Below are positions 1-9,100 of a DNA stretch of 60,291 nucleotides, piece after piece. Position numbers and translations under genes: made by a program. The notes below the pieces were generated by a model, which was given only the letters and a program-made list of their open reading frames with translations, searched no databases and was not told the origin of the DNA. The DNA lies in contig JASAON010001567.1 of the NCBI GenBank assembly GCA_030849065.1, positions 1 to 60,291 of the forward strand, read 5' to 3'. Source of the DNA: Jaenimonas drosophilae (taxonomy: Eukaryota; Euglenozoa; Kinetoplastea; Trypanosomatida; Trypanosomatidae). The stretch's first letter is position 1, and every line of letters starts with the position of its first letter.

Positions 1-368
1 GTGGTTGTTGTTGCCGATGCATCATCTTTTGTGGGAGGACTATCCGACTTCGAGCCTTCTTCGGTTTCCTTAGCGGCAGATGAACCTATTTCTGCTCCAT
101 TTAATGATGATGATGCAGTGGATGATGTATGCTTCACCACTTCTTCACCATCTGCCGTATTTGTAGTAGTTGCTGATGATGATGATGATGTTGTTGTTGT
201 TGTGGAAGAGTACCGCAGTGAGTGGCACATGACCGACTTCACCACCAATGGAGTATAACCGCAGCACACATGTTGTGCTGCGAGGTGGTGAAGGCCGGAG
301 ATCTGCACTCGTCGCGCAGCGTCAATGCCCATTCGTCGATGTCCCACGACGGCACACACGCGCCGCAT
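1..368 (-). CDS. 5' part of a probable mitochondrial protein (3' end outside window)
   Basis: An open frame runs on the minus strand from the ATG at 368-366 to the left edge with no stop, giving 122 codons. The first 40 or so residues are rich in Arg, His and Ala and have almost no acidic residues (begins MRRVCAVVGHRRMG), as expected of a mitochondrial targeting signal. After that come Thr and Ser runs from triplet repeats and a Ser/Glu/Lys-rich stretch typical of a linker. A pyrimidine-rich tract ending in TAG (minus strand, around 442-465) lies about 75 nt upstream of the ATG and could be the trans-splice acceptor. No conserved domain is visible in this fragment, so the function is unknown; mitochondrial import is an inference from composition only. 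Confidence 0.6.
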   Translation of the reverse strand, partial: MRRVCAVVGHRRMGIDAARRVQISGLHHLAAQHVCCGYTPLVVKSVMCHSLRYSSTTTTTSSSSSATTTNTADGEEVVKHTSSTASSSLNGAEIGSSAAKETEEGSKSDSPPTKDDASATTT

Positions 369-724
369 ATTTTTGTGATGGATCAGCAATGATGTTGTGA
401 TGAGGTGCCAACACTTGGATGCCTGATGTACATTTCCGCACCTACAACAAGATAAATAACAACAAGATGAAGAGATAGTCATGATGAGAAAGAAAAACCT
501 ACACACACAAACACACACAAGTAGCAACAATGCTAAATTAGATTCATCATTTTTTGTGTGTATGTATGAAAGCGCACCTTGCGTGCTTCGCTGTGTTGTG
601 GAGAAGATCTCCAACATGATCGTTCATCACAGTCATGTGTTGATGCTGCTCCATGCAATGTACCACGTTGGGCGATGAAAGAGCTCATTCATTCTATGTG
701 TGTATGTGTGTGTGTTGCACATCT
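369..724. other. Intergenic: 3' UTR of the 725-2416 gene and 5' UTR of the left-edge gene
   Basis: I see no gene here. On the minus strand there is a pyrimidine-rich stretch ending in TAG|GT near 440-465, a plausible spliced-leader acceptor for the left-edge gene. The rest contains CA/TG-rich simple sequence. Confidence 0.5.
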
Positions 725-2416
725 TTACAACCATGAATCCACCGGAAGAGGTTGTTGGCTGCGCATACGTGAAGACATCGTCACTCGTGGCGCAACGTGC
801 GTCGGTGGCGCGCTCGCACGTCGTGGCATCAACGGCGGAGGTGGCCGCAGCGGAGATGGTGATGGTGATGATGATGATGGTGAGGATGCTTGCCTATGTT
901 GTGAGGGTGTGCGGACAAAGTAGTCCGTCGTGCTCCTCATGGGTTGTTGGATTGATTGCACATCTCTACGAGATTCACCACCAACCACACAGGAAGTAGC
1001 ACAACCGTTGCTGCTGTTGGTGTGTTGTGGTCGGTGTTGTGTGGTTCCATCAAGAGCACCAAAGAAGTAGTCTGCCTCAGCATCGCCATCATCCTCTCCC
1101 TGATGCATCACGTGGCTGCTTGCGTACATCGGAATCGTATAATAGCCATTGCCAACACGTTGTGCTGTAGATGATGGCTCATCCTCCTTCTCCACATCAT
1201 CATCATCATCATCGTCATTTAGGTTTTGCTTCTGATTGCCTGACGCACAAGGTGATGAGGCAGGTGGCGGTGTTGGCTGCATCCACGCATCACCATCATA
1301 CAATTGCGTAGGATCCAGCATGTACGATTGAACCAGCTCCGACGCAGCAACGCGACAATCAACGTGGCGCCATGTGTGCGCGTGCGTACGTTGCTGGTGG
1401 CGAAGTACCTCGGCGGGAGAGATGAACGACGGAGGCTGTTGGAGATCATTAGCGCTGCTCTCGTTGGCGATGCGCGAGACGTTGGGAGATGTTGGCGTCG
1501 ATGCATCCGCCGTAGATGCCTGCGGAGGTGTGGCGAGAGCGTGTGTGGGAAGCGACTGTAGGGAAGATGGCCCATCATCATCATCATCATCATCATCATG
1601 ATCCTGCTTGTTGTTGTAGTTGAGATGGTTGTTGATGTTGTTGCAATGGACGTTAATTGTTGTTGTTGGTGTTGCGTTGCGATGATACGATTTTGTGGGG
1701 ATTGGTGATAGCTTCACCGGTGATGGGAATCCGCTGGGACGCAGAAGCGATTCTTCTTCTACATCTGCATCTACATCGACGGCACCGTACGTACGTGGTG
1801 GTGGTGAGGTGCTGAATGATGTTGGTGCACGGTACGAACTCATCGTCGTTGTCGTTGTTGTTGTTGTTGTTGGGTGGGTGGTATGAGCATCTAGATCACA
1901 CTTGTGCTTGTGTTGATGTCCATCATCATCATCTCCTCCAGCCTTGCCATCTGGTGTGTGCAGCAATCCGCCAACTATCGTTGTTGTTGGCTCTAACTTC
2001 ATCGGCGTGGATGCTGACCACACATCCATCCTTGGTACACCATTATCATCATCATCATCATCATGTTCGTTGATGGCGTTCATGTTGAGGTGTGGAGATG
2101 GTGCAAGACTTGTTGGGGTAGGTGGTTGTGTTGTGCATGACGTTGATGGTGGTGGGTGCATCAGCATCAGAGACGATTGGCGATGATACTCACTTGGATG
2201 ATCCAGTGAGTGCGAATGGATCGTCTCACGTCGGCTGCTGACGCCGCAAGATGAGAAGGTGGACCTCCCCAACCCAATCTCAATGTCGGAGCTCATCCAT
2301 CCATCTGCAGTTTTCCTGTGTGCCGTGGTACTCTCCACGTGGGAAGATGATGTTGCACAGGCTGCAGGTCGTGCTTTGCGCGCAGGAAGCCGTGAAGTGG
2401 CTGTGGTGCCACTCAT
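725..2416 (-). CDS. Low-complexity hypothetical protein, 563 aa
   Basis: The frame opens at a true ATG at 2416 and ends at TAA at 725. The product is dominated by biased composition: several poly-Asp runs and poly-Thr runs encoded by CAT/GAT and CAA/ACA microsatellites, Ser/Pro-rich segments, and a basic Pro/Arg-rich C-terminus ending VDSWL. I see no membrane segment and no recognisable catalytic domain. The length and continuity of the frame through repeats that would easily create stops in other phases support real coding. The compositional pattern suggests an intrinsically disordered kinetoplastid-specific protein. Function is unknown. Confidence 0.6.
   Translation of the reverse strand: MSGTTATSRLPARKARPAACATSSSHVESTTAHRKTADGWMSSDIEIGLGRSTFSSCGVSSRRETIHSHSLDHPSEYHRQSSLMLMHPPPSTSCTTQPPTPTSLAPSPHLNMNAINEHDDDDDDNGVPRMDVWSASTPMKLEPTTTIVGGLLHTPDGKAGGDDDDGHQHKHKCDLDAHTTHPTTTTTTTTTMSSYRAPTSFSTSPPPRTYGAVDVDADVEEESLLRPSGFPSPVKLSPIPTKSYHRNATPTTTINVHCNNINNHLNYNNKQDHDDDDDDDDGPSSLQSLPTHALATPPQASTADASTPTSPNVSRIANESSANDLQQPPSFISPAEVLRHQQRTHAHTWRHVDCRVAASELVQSYMLDPTQLYDGDAWMQPTPPPASSPCASGNQKQNLNDDDDDDDVEKEDEPSSTAQRVGNGYYTIPMYASSHVMHQGEDDGDAEADYFFGALDGTTQHRPQHTNSSNGCATSCVVGGESRRDVQSIQQPMRSTTDYFVRTPSQHRQASSPSSSSPSPSPLRPPPPLMPRRASAPPTHVAPRVTMSSRMRSQQPLPVDSWL
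1573..1599. repeat. (CAT)9 microsatellite inside a CDS
   Basis: Nine uninterrupted CAT units on the plus strand. In the minus-strand gene this is read as GAT and encodes a poly-Asp run. Confidence 0.9.
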
Positions 2417-2664
2417 CTACTATACGGAGCAACACACACGTATGTATGTGCGTTTGCTTGTGCGTTGTTGTTGTTGTGTAATTGTTGGTGCAGAATTGTT
2501 GTTGCACGTTCTTCTACAGCCTAAAAAATTCAAAAAACAAGGTAAGAAGATGTGATGAGATGGGGGGAGATCATTCAGTGATGCACACACATACCATGAA
2601 ACGTACACGTACAAGAGTAGTAGCACGATATGAGCAAAACGTATTATAAATTCAGCACAACACA

Positions 2665-2682
2665 TGTGTGTGTGTGTGTGTG
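2665..2682. repeat. (TG)9 microsatellite
   Basis: Perfect TG dinucleotide run lying just beyond the stop codon of the PDE12-like gene, in its 3' UTR. Confidence 0.9.
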
Positions 2683-2689
2683 CATGTGA

Positions 2690-4639
2690 TTATGTAGTTG
2701 AGTCGCGAAATTGAAGATCAGCAACTAGTGCGACGTGGTCTGACGGATATTTTGCGTTTGGCAACGCAAACTGCGCGCAAAGCTCCTCCTCGGGTGGTAT
2801 AGGCACCGTCTTGCACACCTCCACATCATCATGGCTCACAAGAATATAATCAATCACCTCCTTGAAGGTCATGGTGTAGTTGGTCCACGGAAGAGATGGA
2901 TCGGTGCGCCCGTAGCAATCGTCGAGACGTCGTCCTGTGCTCAACGATTTGGCGAAGAAGTTCTCGAGCGGAGGTCGTTCCTCATCCACCGATGTTTTGG
3001 CACGCGCGACCGTCACTGGCTGACGTGGAGCATCTTCCACACCGCCACCCTCCATCACCTCCGCCAATTCCGTCTCGCTGTAGCCCAGTTGGCGATCGCA
3101 GCCCCACCAAAACAATTTGCCCTTCTCCCACGAATGATGATGATCCTCCACCTGGCCAGTCGTGAGGAGGCGGTACGCACCTGTGGTGTGTGTGCAGTTG
3201 AGATCTCCACAGAGGAGCACTGAACGACGTACATCTGCACCACCTTCTTCCGCCAAACGATGGAGCTCCTTCACCATCATGTAGGCCTGCAGGATGCGAA
3301 TGTGGCAGGCGTTGGCGTGGTAAAAGAGGTGCGTGTTGCCCACAACCAACTCACGCTGTGTGCGTTGGTCGTACACAATGACGCAACTACCAATGGACGT
3401 GATGCGCTCGAGAGCCTCCTTCAGCTCTGGATGCGTGGATGCAATCTGCGCCGCCATCTCCGCATCATGTGTGGCGAAGTATTCCCAATTCAGCGAGATG
3501 CGCGAGCTCTGCACGATGCGGTAGCGATCCTGCCGCAGCAACAACGCACAACCTTCTTGAACCTGGCCACTCTTGTTGTGGTACACGCCAATATAGCCAC
3601 ATGCCTCCATCACGGGGAGGAGATAATCGCGGAAGAGCTTCTTGCCACACTCTTGAAGCGCCACAATGTCTGCGTGCATGTGCATCAGCTCATGAGCAAT
3701 CTTCACTTGACGGTTGGCGATGTCAAGCACCTCCATCGTTGCAAATGGATATATTTTTGTACGCGCACTCTTGGTGCTGCAAAAATCTTCGTAGAGAATG
3801 TTGTAGCTCGCCACGCGGAAGGCCGGGGCCGTCGTGGCACTCGTGGTGTGCGTCCAGCGATCAGCGAGAGGTGGTGCATCTTGAATCGGTGTTCTCAGGC
3901 GCATCTCCGACCAAACATCGCCATCCGTGGTTGGTGAGATGCGGAGTTGAAGATGGCGGCCACGGTGTTCGGCGGTTGGGGTGTAGAAGGATGCATGGCC
4001 AACAACAATACGTGTAGCACCATCATCATCATCATCACACACACTCCACTCATAGCGAAATTCAGAAGATGCAGAGAAGGCGGTGGTGATGGGCCCGCAG
4101 ATGCACGGAATACCAACAACAGGTGCAGAAGGATTGCCCATGGAGATGATGGTTGGCACGTTGTAGCGCACGGCGAGCTCCAACGTGGTGCCAATCCGCA
4201 CAAGTCGTGCGTAGGGCCACACACGCAGGTTGGATTGTGCCACGTCCAGCGGCACCAAACGTTGGCGCACATCATCTGTAATGGGGCTGTTGTCGTTGAA
4301 GATGCCAGGCTCACCAAAGATCTGCACTTGTGGGCAACGTTGGAGCATGGCCTCCTTGTTCTTGTTCGTCTTCTTGCGCGATGATGTTGGCGCATCATCA
4401 TCTTCCTGAAACAGCATTCGAAGCCGTTCAACGGTTTTATCCGCACCGCCATCCACTTGACGAGACATGCTCTTGGTGATGGCACCCGCGCAGATATCGA
4501 TGGAGATGATGGCGCTCTCATCCTGATGAAGCACCACAACCGTGTTGGGTGAGCTGGCGCCACGAACAAGGGGAGCGGGGATGGAGGATGCTCCGCCACC
4601 ACTTTTTGATGATGATGGCGAAGACTTGGCACCCTTCAT
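2690..4639 (-). CDS. PDE12-like 2'-phosphodiesterase / deadenylase (EEP nuclease family)
   Basis: The C-terminal 380 residues are an exonuclease-endonuclease-phosphatase domain. Family landmarks appear in order: VASYNIL near residue 276, IVALQECGKKLF with the metal-binding Glu near 332, the NTHLFYHANACHIR stretch near 440, CGDLN near 477, and PSDHVALV near the end. The wording around these motifs (YPF...ANRQVKIAHEL; THLFYH; DYILV) matches mitochondrial PDE12, which removes 2'-5' oligoadenylate and poly(A) tails from mitochondrial RNA, more closely than CCR4 or nocturnin. The start given (4639) is the only ATG available. The frame, however, stays open for another 110 codons upstream with a strongly Arg-rich, almost acid-free sequence that looks like a mitochondrial targeting signal but has no ATG (see findings). 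Family assignment is firm; start and localisation are not. Confidence 0.8.
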   Translation of the reverse strand: MKGAKSSPSSSKSGGGASSIPAPLVRGASSPNTVVVLHQDESAIISIDICAGAITKSMSRQVDGGADKTVERLRMLFQEDDDAPTSSRKKTNKNKEAMLQRCPQVQIFGEPGIFNDNSPITDDVRQRLVPLDVAQSNLRVWPYARLVRIGTTLELAVRYNVPTIISMGNPSAPVVGIPCICGPITTAFSASSEFRYEWSVCDDDDDGATRIVVGHASFYTPTAEHRGRHLQLRISPTTDGDVWSEMRLRTPIQDAPPLADRWTHTTSATTAPAFRVASYNILYEDFCSTKSARTKIYPFATMEVLDIANRQVKIAHELMHMHADIVALQECGKKLFRDYLLPVMEACGYIGVYHNKSGQVQEGCALLLRQDRYRIVQSSRISLNWEYFATHDAEMAAQIASTHPELKEALERITSIGSCVIVYDQRTQRELVVGNTHLFYHANACHIRILQAYMMVKELHRLAEEGGADVRRSVLLCGDLNCTHTTGAYRLLTTGQVEDHHHSWEKGKLFWWGCDRQLGYSETELAEVMEGGGVEDAPRQPVTVARAKTSVDEERPPLENFFAKSLSTGRRLDDCYGRTDPSLPWTNYTMTFKEVIDYILVSHDDVEVCKTVPIPPEEELCAQFALPNAKYPSDHVALVADLQFRDSTT

Positions 4640-5176
4640 TCGTCGTGGTCTGCGATCGAACAAGAAGTTGGTGGTGGTGGTGGTGTTGCTGCGTGATGAT
4701 GATGAAGAGCTGCTGATGGAGCGTCTCTGCAGCTGTGGAGATGTGAGGGGAGAAAACACCGCGGTGGCACACAACTGAGGAAGACAACGTCGAAGAAGTG
4801 GGCCAACAAATCGGTGTTTTGCAACGACGGGAGTGTGAAGTAGTAACGATGATGATGATGATGGGCCAACAGCGACGGCACGGCCAAGAAGGTTTTGGAG
4901 CAGCCTGATCAGCGGGCGTGGTCTGATAAGACCTCGCCACACAGCAACGCAAGTCAATGAGCTACTCACCTGTATGAGGGTGGCGGGGTTGATGAAGGTA
5001 GGCCACCACGCTTAGAAGGGCAAACCAAGAAAGAAAAGAAGATGCATATGAATAAAGCCCAGACATGTTTTGCACGCATGCACACACAAATCGTGAAACC
5101 ATGAAATATCAGTTGATCCATCATCATCATGGATGCAGGTGCAGCTGTACCTCCTCATGTTCATCCTGGATGGAGC
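4640..5176. other. 5' region of the PDE12-like gene and 3' UTR of the small membrane protein gene
   Basis: On the minus strand the first part (4969-4640) is open in the PDE12 frame but has no ATG in any frame. A second pyrimidine tract ending in TTCTAAG (AG at 5012-5011) is another possible acceptor. A 34-codon minus-strand ORF (5066-4962) with a hydrophobic stretch and a CAG|GTGAGT junction is discussed in the findings. Confidence 0.45.
4733..4753 (-). promoter_or_regulatory. Candidate trans-splice acceptor for the ATG at 4639
   Basis: Read on the minus strand, this is a pyrimidine-rich tract (TCTCCCCTCACATCTCCAC) followed by AG at 4734-4733. It lies about 95 nt before the first ATG of the PDE12-like gene. 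Spliced-leader addition here would give a short AUG-free 5' UTR. Confidence 0.4.
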
Positions 5177-5602
5177 CTACGCCTCCACGTGTTGCGTGCA
5201 GCCACGCATGTCTTCCGCTGCTTCCCACATGAGCGCATCCACCACACGCAGATCTTCAATCATTGGAAGAAGATAGATGCGAACGGCGAGCGATGCACGA
5301 TGAACGAGCCACGCACACATACACAAGAGCGCCGACGCCCATATTGTCGTGGCGGAGATGTATTGGCTCACAAATAAACGATCATTTTCCACGGGTGCGG
5401 CCTTCGTCTTGCCAGTTCCAGCCATCATGATTGGTTGTGCCAGGAGCTCCGTGTAGATGGAGCACAGAAACATGAGGAGGCATACACCAACCAATGCAAA
5501 GCGTAGTGGGTAAGTGCGAAAACGATGGCGAAGGAAAGGAAGTGGCAGGCTGCTTAGATTCTTGATCAGCATCAACTTCAGAATCACATCAATGAACGTC
5601 AT
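5177..5602 (-). CDS. Small membrane protein of unknown function, 141 aa
   Basis: The first ATG in the frame is at 5602, preceded on the minus strand by GAAG|GTACGC, a possible trans-splice acceptor about 15 nt upstream. The product has a basic region (FLRHRFRTYPLR) followed by two clear hydrophobic segments, roughly FALVGVCLLMFLCSIYTELL and ISATTIWASALLCMCAWLV. A soluble tail rich in acidic and aliphatic residues ends GCTQHVEA. A further N-terminal hydrophobic stretch (TFIDVILKLMLI) may insert as well. This suggests a two- or three-pass protein of an internal membrane. I do not recognise the family. The frame is real-looking but short, so confidence is moderate. Confidence 0.6.
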   Translation of the reverse strand: MTFIDVILKLMLIKNLSSLPLPFLRHRFRTYPLRFALVGVCLLMFLCSIYTELLAQPIMMAGTGKTKAAPVENDRLFVSQYISATTIWASALLCMCAWLVHRASLAVRIYLLPMIEDLRVVDALMWEAAEDMRGCTQHVEA

Positions 5603-6130
5603 TGGCGAGACCAGCGTACCTTCGACGTGTGCTACGAACGGCAATCACAATGCCAACTACTTGTACTACTATTCAGCACGTGAATTTAAGGAGGAGAGAG
5701 AAATACATAGACACGAAGAGAGCAACTTATGCAGTGCTTGCGTGTGCTGGTAGTGGTGTTTTTTTTCAGGCATGTTTTTGCGCGTTGTGCGTGCGTGCAT
5801 CAGCCAATCTCGTCGCAGCCATGCACCGCGCTACATTGAAGAAGGGCCGAGACACCTCCCCTACCTCCTCCATCTCCTCAATGAGCTATCACTAAGATAA
5901 ACACGTATACGCACAAGAAAACGTCTTCTGTTCTTCAATGAGTACGACCATCACATGCCTGCAAGCAAGAGTCAGACATGCCAATACAAGAGAACGAGTG
6001 TACGTATGAACGAGAATAAAAGGTGGTGGTATGCATGGGTGGAGTGTTGTGTGTTCTGCTTCATCTCAATCTGCATTGACCACACGCACAGGCAACGCGC
6101 TGCCATCAACAGTATCATCATCACCATCAG
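5603..6130. other. Intergenic: GH65-HAD 3' UTR and small membrane protein 5' UTR
   Basis: No gene visible on either strand. Pyrimidine-rich minus-strand stretches are present close to 5602, consistent with mRNA processing signals. Confidence 0.5.
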
Positions 6131-9100
6131 CTAAAAGTAGGTAGTTTGGCGCACCTTGTTTGCCGATGAAACACGACGTCCATCAATGATGTCTTCTACT
6201 TCCTCCACAGTATGTGGCACATCACCAAGATGCAATCGGCACACAACCTGATTACCACGCTTGAGCGTCTCTGCCTCCTCATCGCTGAGTGTCGGGTAGG
6301 GGCGCACCGCCACACGCGAGCTCACAAAAGGATCCTCCACATCCAAAAACATGCGGAAGTTTGCCAAGTCTGGTGCGGCAAAGTCGCGATCGAGATGATG
6401 CGAGAAGACGATGCAGCGGCTCGGGTGTACGTGCATCTTTTCTGCCGCACGAAGATGAATATCCACGTGTGGTCGGCCCTGGATCTTGCGGTTGTGTGCC
6501 TCCTCACCATCAATGCGGGCCACAAAGAAGTCGGCGAGCTCGGGATTCTGCGCGAGGAGCTGATTCAAACAGCGGCTGTACGTAACAATAGCCATGGCGA
6601 TGCCATTTTGTGCGAAGTTGCGCAACATGGCCAACAAATCGGGATTCACGAGCGGCTTTTCCTTCGCCAACATCTCCGCCATCTCCGCCAGCTTGGCATT
6701 GCCAAGCCCATAGCGCGTTTCTACAATCTCTGCATCCTCAGACGTTCCCACATCCAAACTAATGCCACGCTTCAGCAACAGCTCATGAATACCGCTGTAA
6801 GCGATCTCACTCTTTTCCTTCTCATAAGCAACGGCCTCGATGAACTCCTCCGGATTCAGCCTCGGGATGGGGCGGTTGTGCAAGGTTCGGTAGCTCTCAA
6901 AGAGCGTCTCCAAGGTGCGCAACCACGACACGTAGCTGTACTCGAGAATGTTGTGAAAGACGGCCTCACACAAGAAGACGGCACCATCAAAGGAGTTGTT
7001 GCGGTTGGGAAGAGCCCGTGGCACCTCGAGACGGCGTCGTGCCGTGCAACTACGCAATCCACTGTGCAAGTGAATGCGATGATCAAACGGGCGGTGCACA
7101 AAGCGCAGGCTATCTCCGGAGAGGAGCTCAAAGAGAATCACGTCACAGTCGAGGGAGGTACGCAACGCGCTGCCACGCCAGTGAATGGTGAAGCTGTAGC
7201 GTGCAACACCGGCGGGCAAGATGGGGTCGAGTGAAAGAACGTTGTTGCCGCATGAAACACCGCCCATGCCCCACGCCAACGTGAGGAGAGAACAGCTCAT
7301 CGCACCGAGGTGGAGGCCTTGTTCTGCGGTGTAGGTGATATTGTCCAGATCCAAGTTGCTCAGCGAGCGAAGATAGGGGATCGGCTGCGCGAGATTGCCA
7401 CGTGCGTGGCAGAGCGCGACGGCCATGATGGCCAAGCCTTCGGGTGAGTCAAAGGTGCAGAGGGGGCGGTAGTACATGGTGTTGCGCTCGAGATCCATCT
7501 TGGAGAAGTACTTTGGATAGAGCAACATGCCAAGGAGCACTTCGGGTATATCAATGACCTTCTTTCGGTAGATGGTGAGTGGGTGATAGTTCATGCTGAG
7601 TGGGTGCTTGGTGCGCTCCTCACTCCACTGCTCCAGTGAGTCAAAGGTATCGTGGACCGTGTAGATGCCATGGCCGTTGCTCTGTGGCATGCACATGGCC
7701 TGGGCCACCTCCCCCATCGTGCGGAGCTCCTTGGCGGAGAGATCAAGGCGGTTCAGCAGCTCCTCCACACGTGCCGTCCCGAGCACACTCTCCTGCTCCT
7801 TCACGAGCTGCAGGGCAAAATCCATGTGGCACTTGGCGGACACATGGATGTAGAAGTTGCCGCAGTTGTTGTTGTTGTATTCATCAGCACCGGCGATGTT
7901 GTCAATGCGGAAGGAGGTATGGTTCTCATGCCACTCCCCCAATTGTGGCCATACGCGGGCCGTCTCGAGCATCAGCTCCAACAGCAGCAGCCGCTCCTCA
8001 TCACTCAGATCCACCACCGCAGAGCAGTACAAGTGAATGAGGTAGCCCACTTCTGGGTTGACGTGGAAGCGGCCAAAGTTGGCTGCCGTCACTGTGGTGC
8101 AGCTGGTGCCGTTGAAGGTGTGTGGTGGGTACACGGCACCACTCCTGAGGTAGAGCATCGCAGCGTTGCGTCGAGCTTGAGGGAGGAGGTGCCACAGACT
8201 CTTCAGCAAGCCCATGGCAGCTCGAGGCAAGGTAAGGGTGAAGCACATGCCATAAAAGATATAGTGCGTCAGATCGAGCATCAACCCGTTGCCCGGGCAG
8301 GAACACCCGGAGCGGGAGAGGCCATTCTCAATGTTGTAGCTCACGTTGAAGAGGCGAAACGCGTTGTAGAGGAGGGCGAGACGTGTACGGTTGGGGGCCA
8401 ACTCCTCATGAAGCTGCAAATCGATATCGTAGAGAGACCAAAACTCCTGCAAGGAGCTACGACGACGTTCAAGGATGCTGGCGAGGCTGTGAAAGGGCTT
8501 CGGTTCCGTGCAGAGCTGCAACATTGGGTCAAAGGTCATGTGCCGTGCGCGGAGGCTAATAATAACCTGCTTCGGCACACAACCATCAGCGACGGGCAGC
8601 ACGAAGCGCTTGGTGATGATGCACTTGCTCGAGGAGGCCCCACTGACGCGTGCGCCGCCAAGATGATCATCCACACGTCCACCAAAGTACACCTCCTGAT
8701 CGGCGTCGAGCTGTCTCGCCGCGGCGCTTACGGTGGTGTGCGGGAAGCGCTCAAACACAAGCCCGCTATGATCGGCATCGTCGGTGCAACTCGCGATATC
8801 TACAACCGGGGTGAGAGGTTGTGGGGTGGCCATCTCATTTGCGCCATCCTCGTAGCACACTTGGCAGCTCACGTCGGTGGAGCTGTGAATGCAGAGGCCC
8901 GAGGTGGTGGAGCGCTGAAGGAGCTCATCCATCTCAATGGTTTCCATCACCGACCAATGCGCCAAATCAACAATGAAGGACACACAAAACTCCAACTTTG
9001 TGGTGCTGCACACCTCTGCTGGTGGTGCACGTCCGCCACCGAGGCCGCCATAGACCGACATGGATGGCGCACCACATTGGTTGGGCGAGACAACCTCGGA

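Noticed and set aside
6212..7234. 340-codon plus-strand open frame
   Set aside because: Also antisense to the GH65-HAD gene, with no family features.
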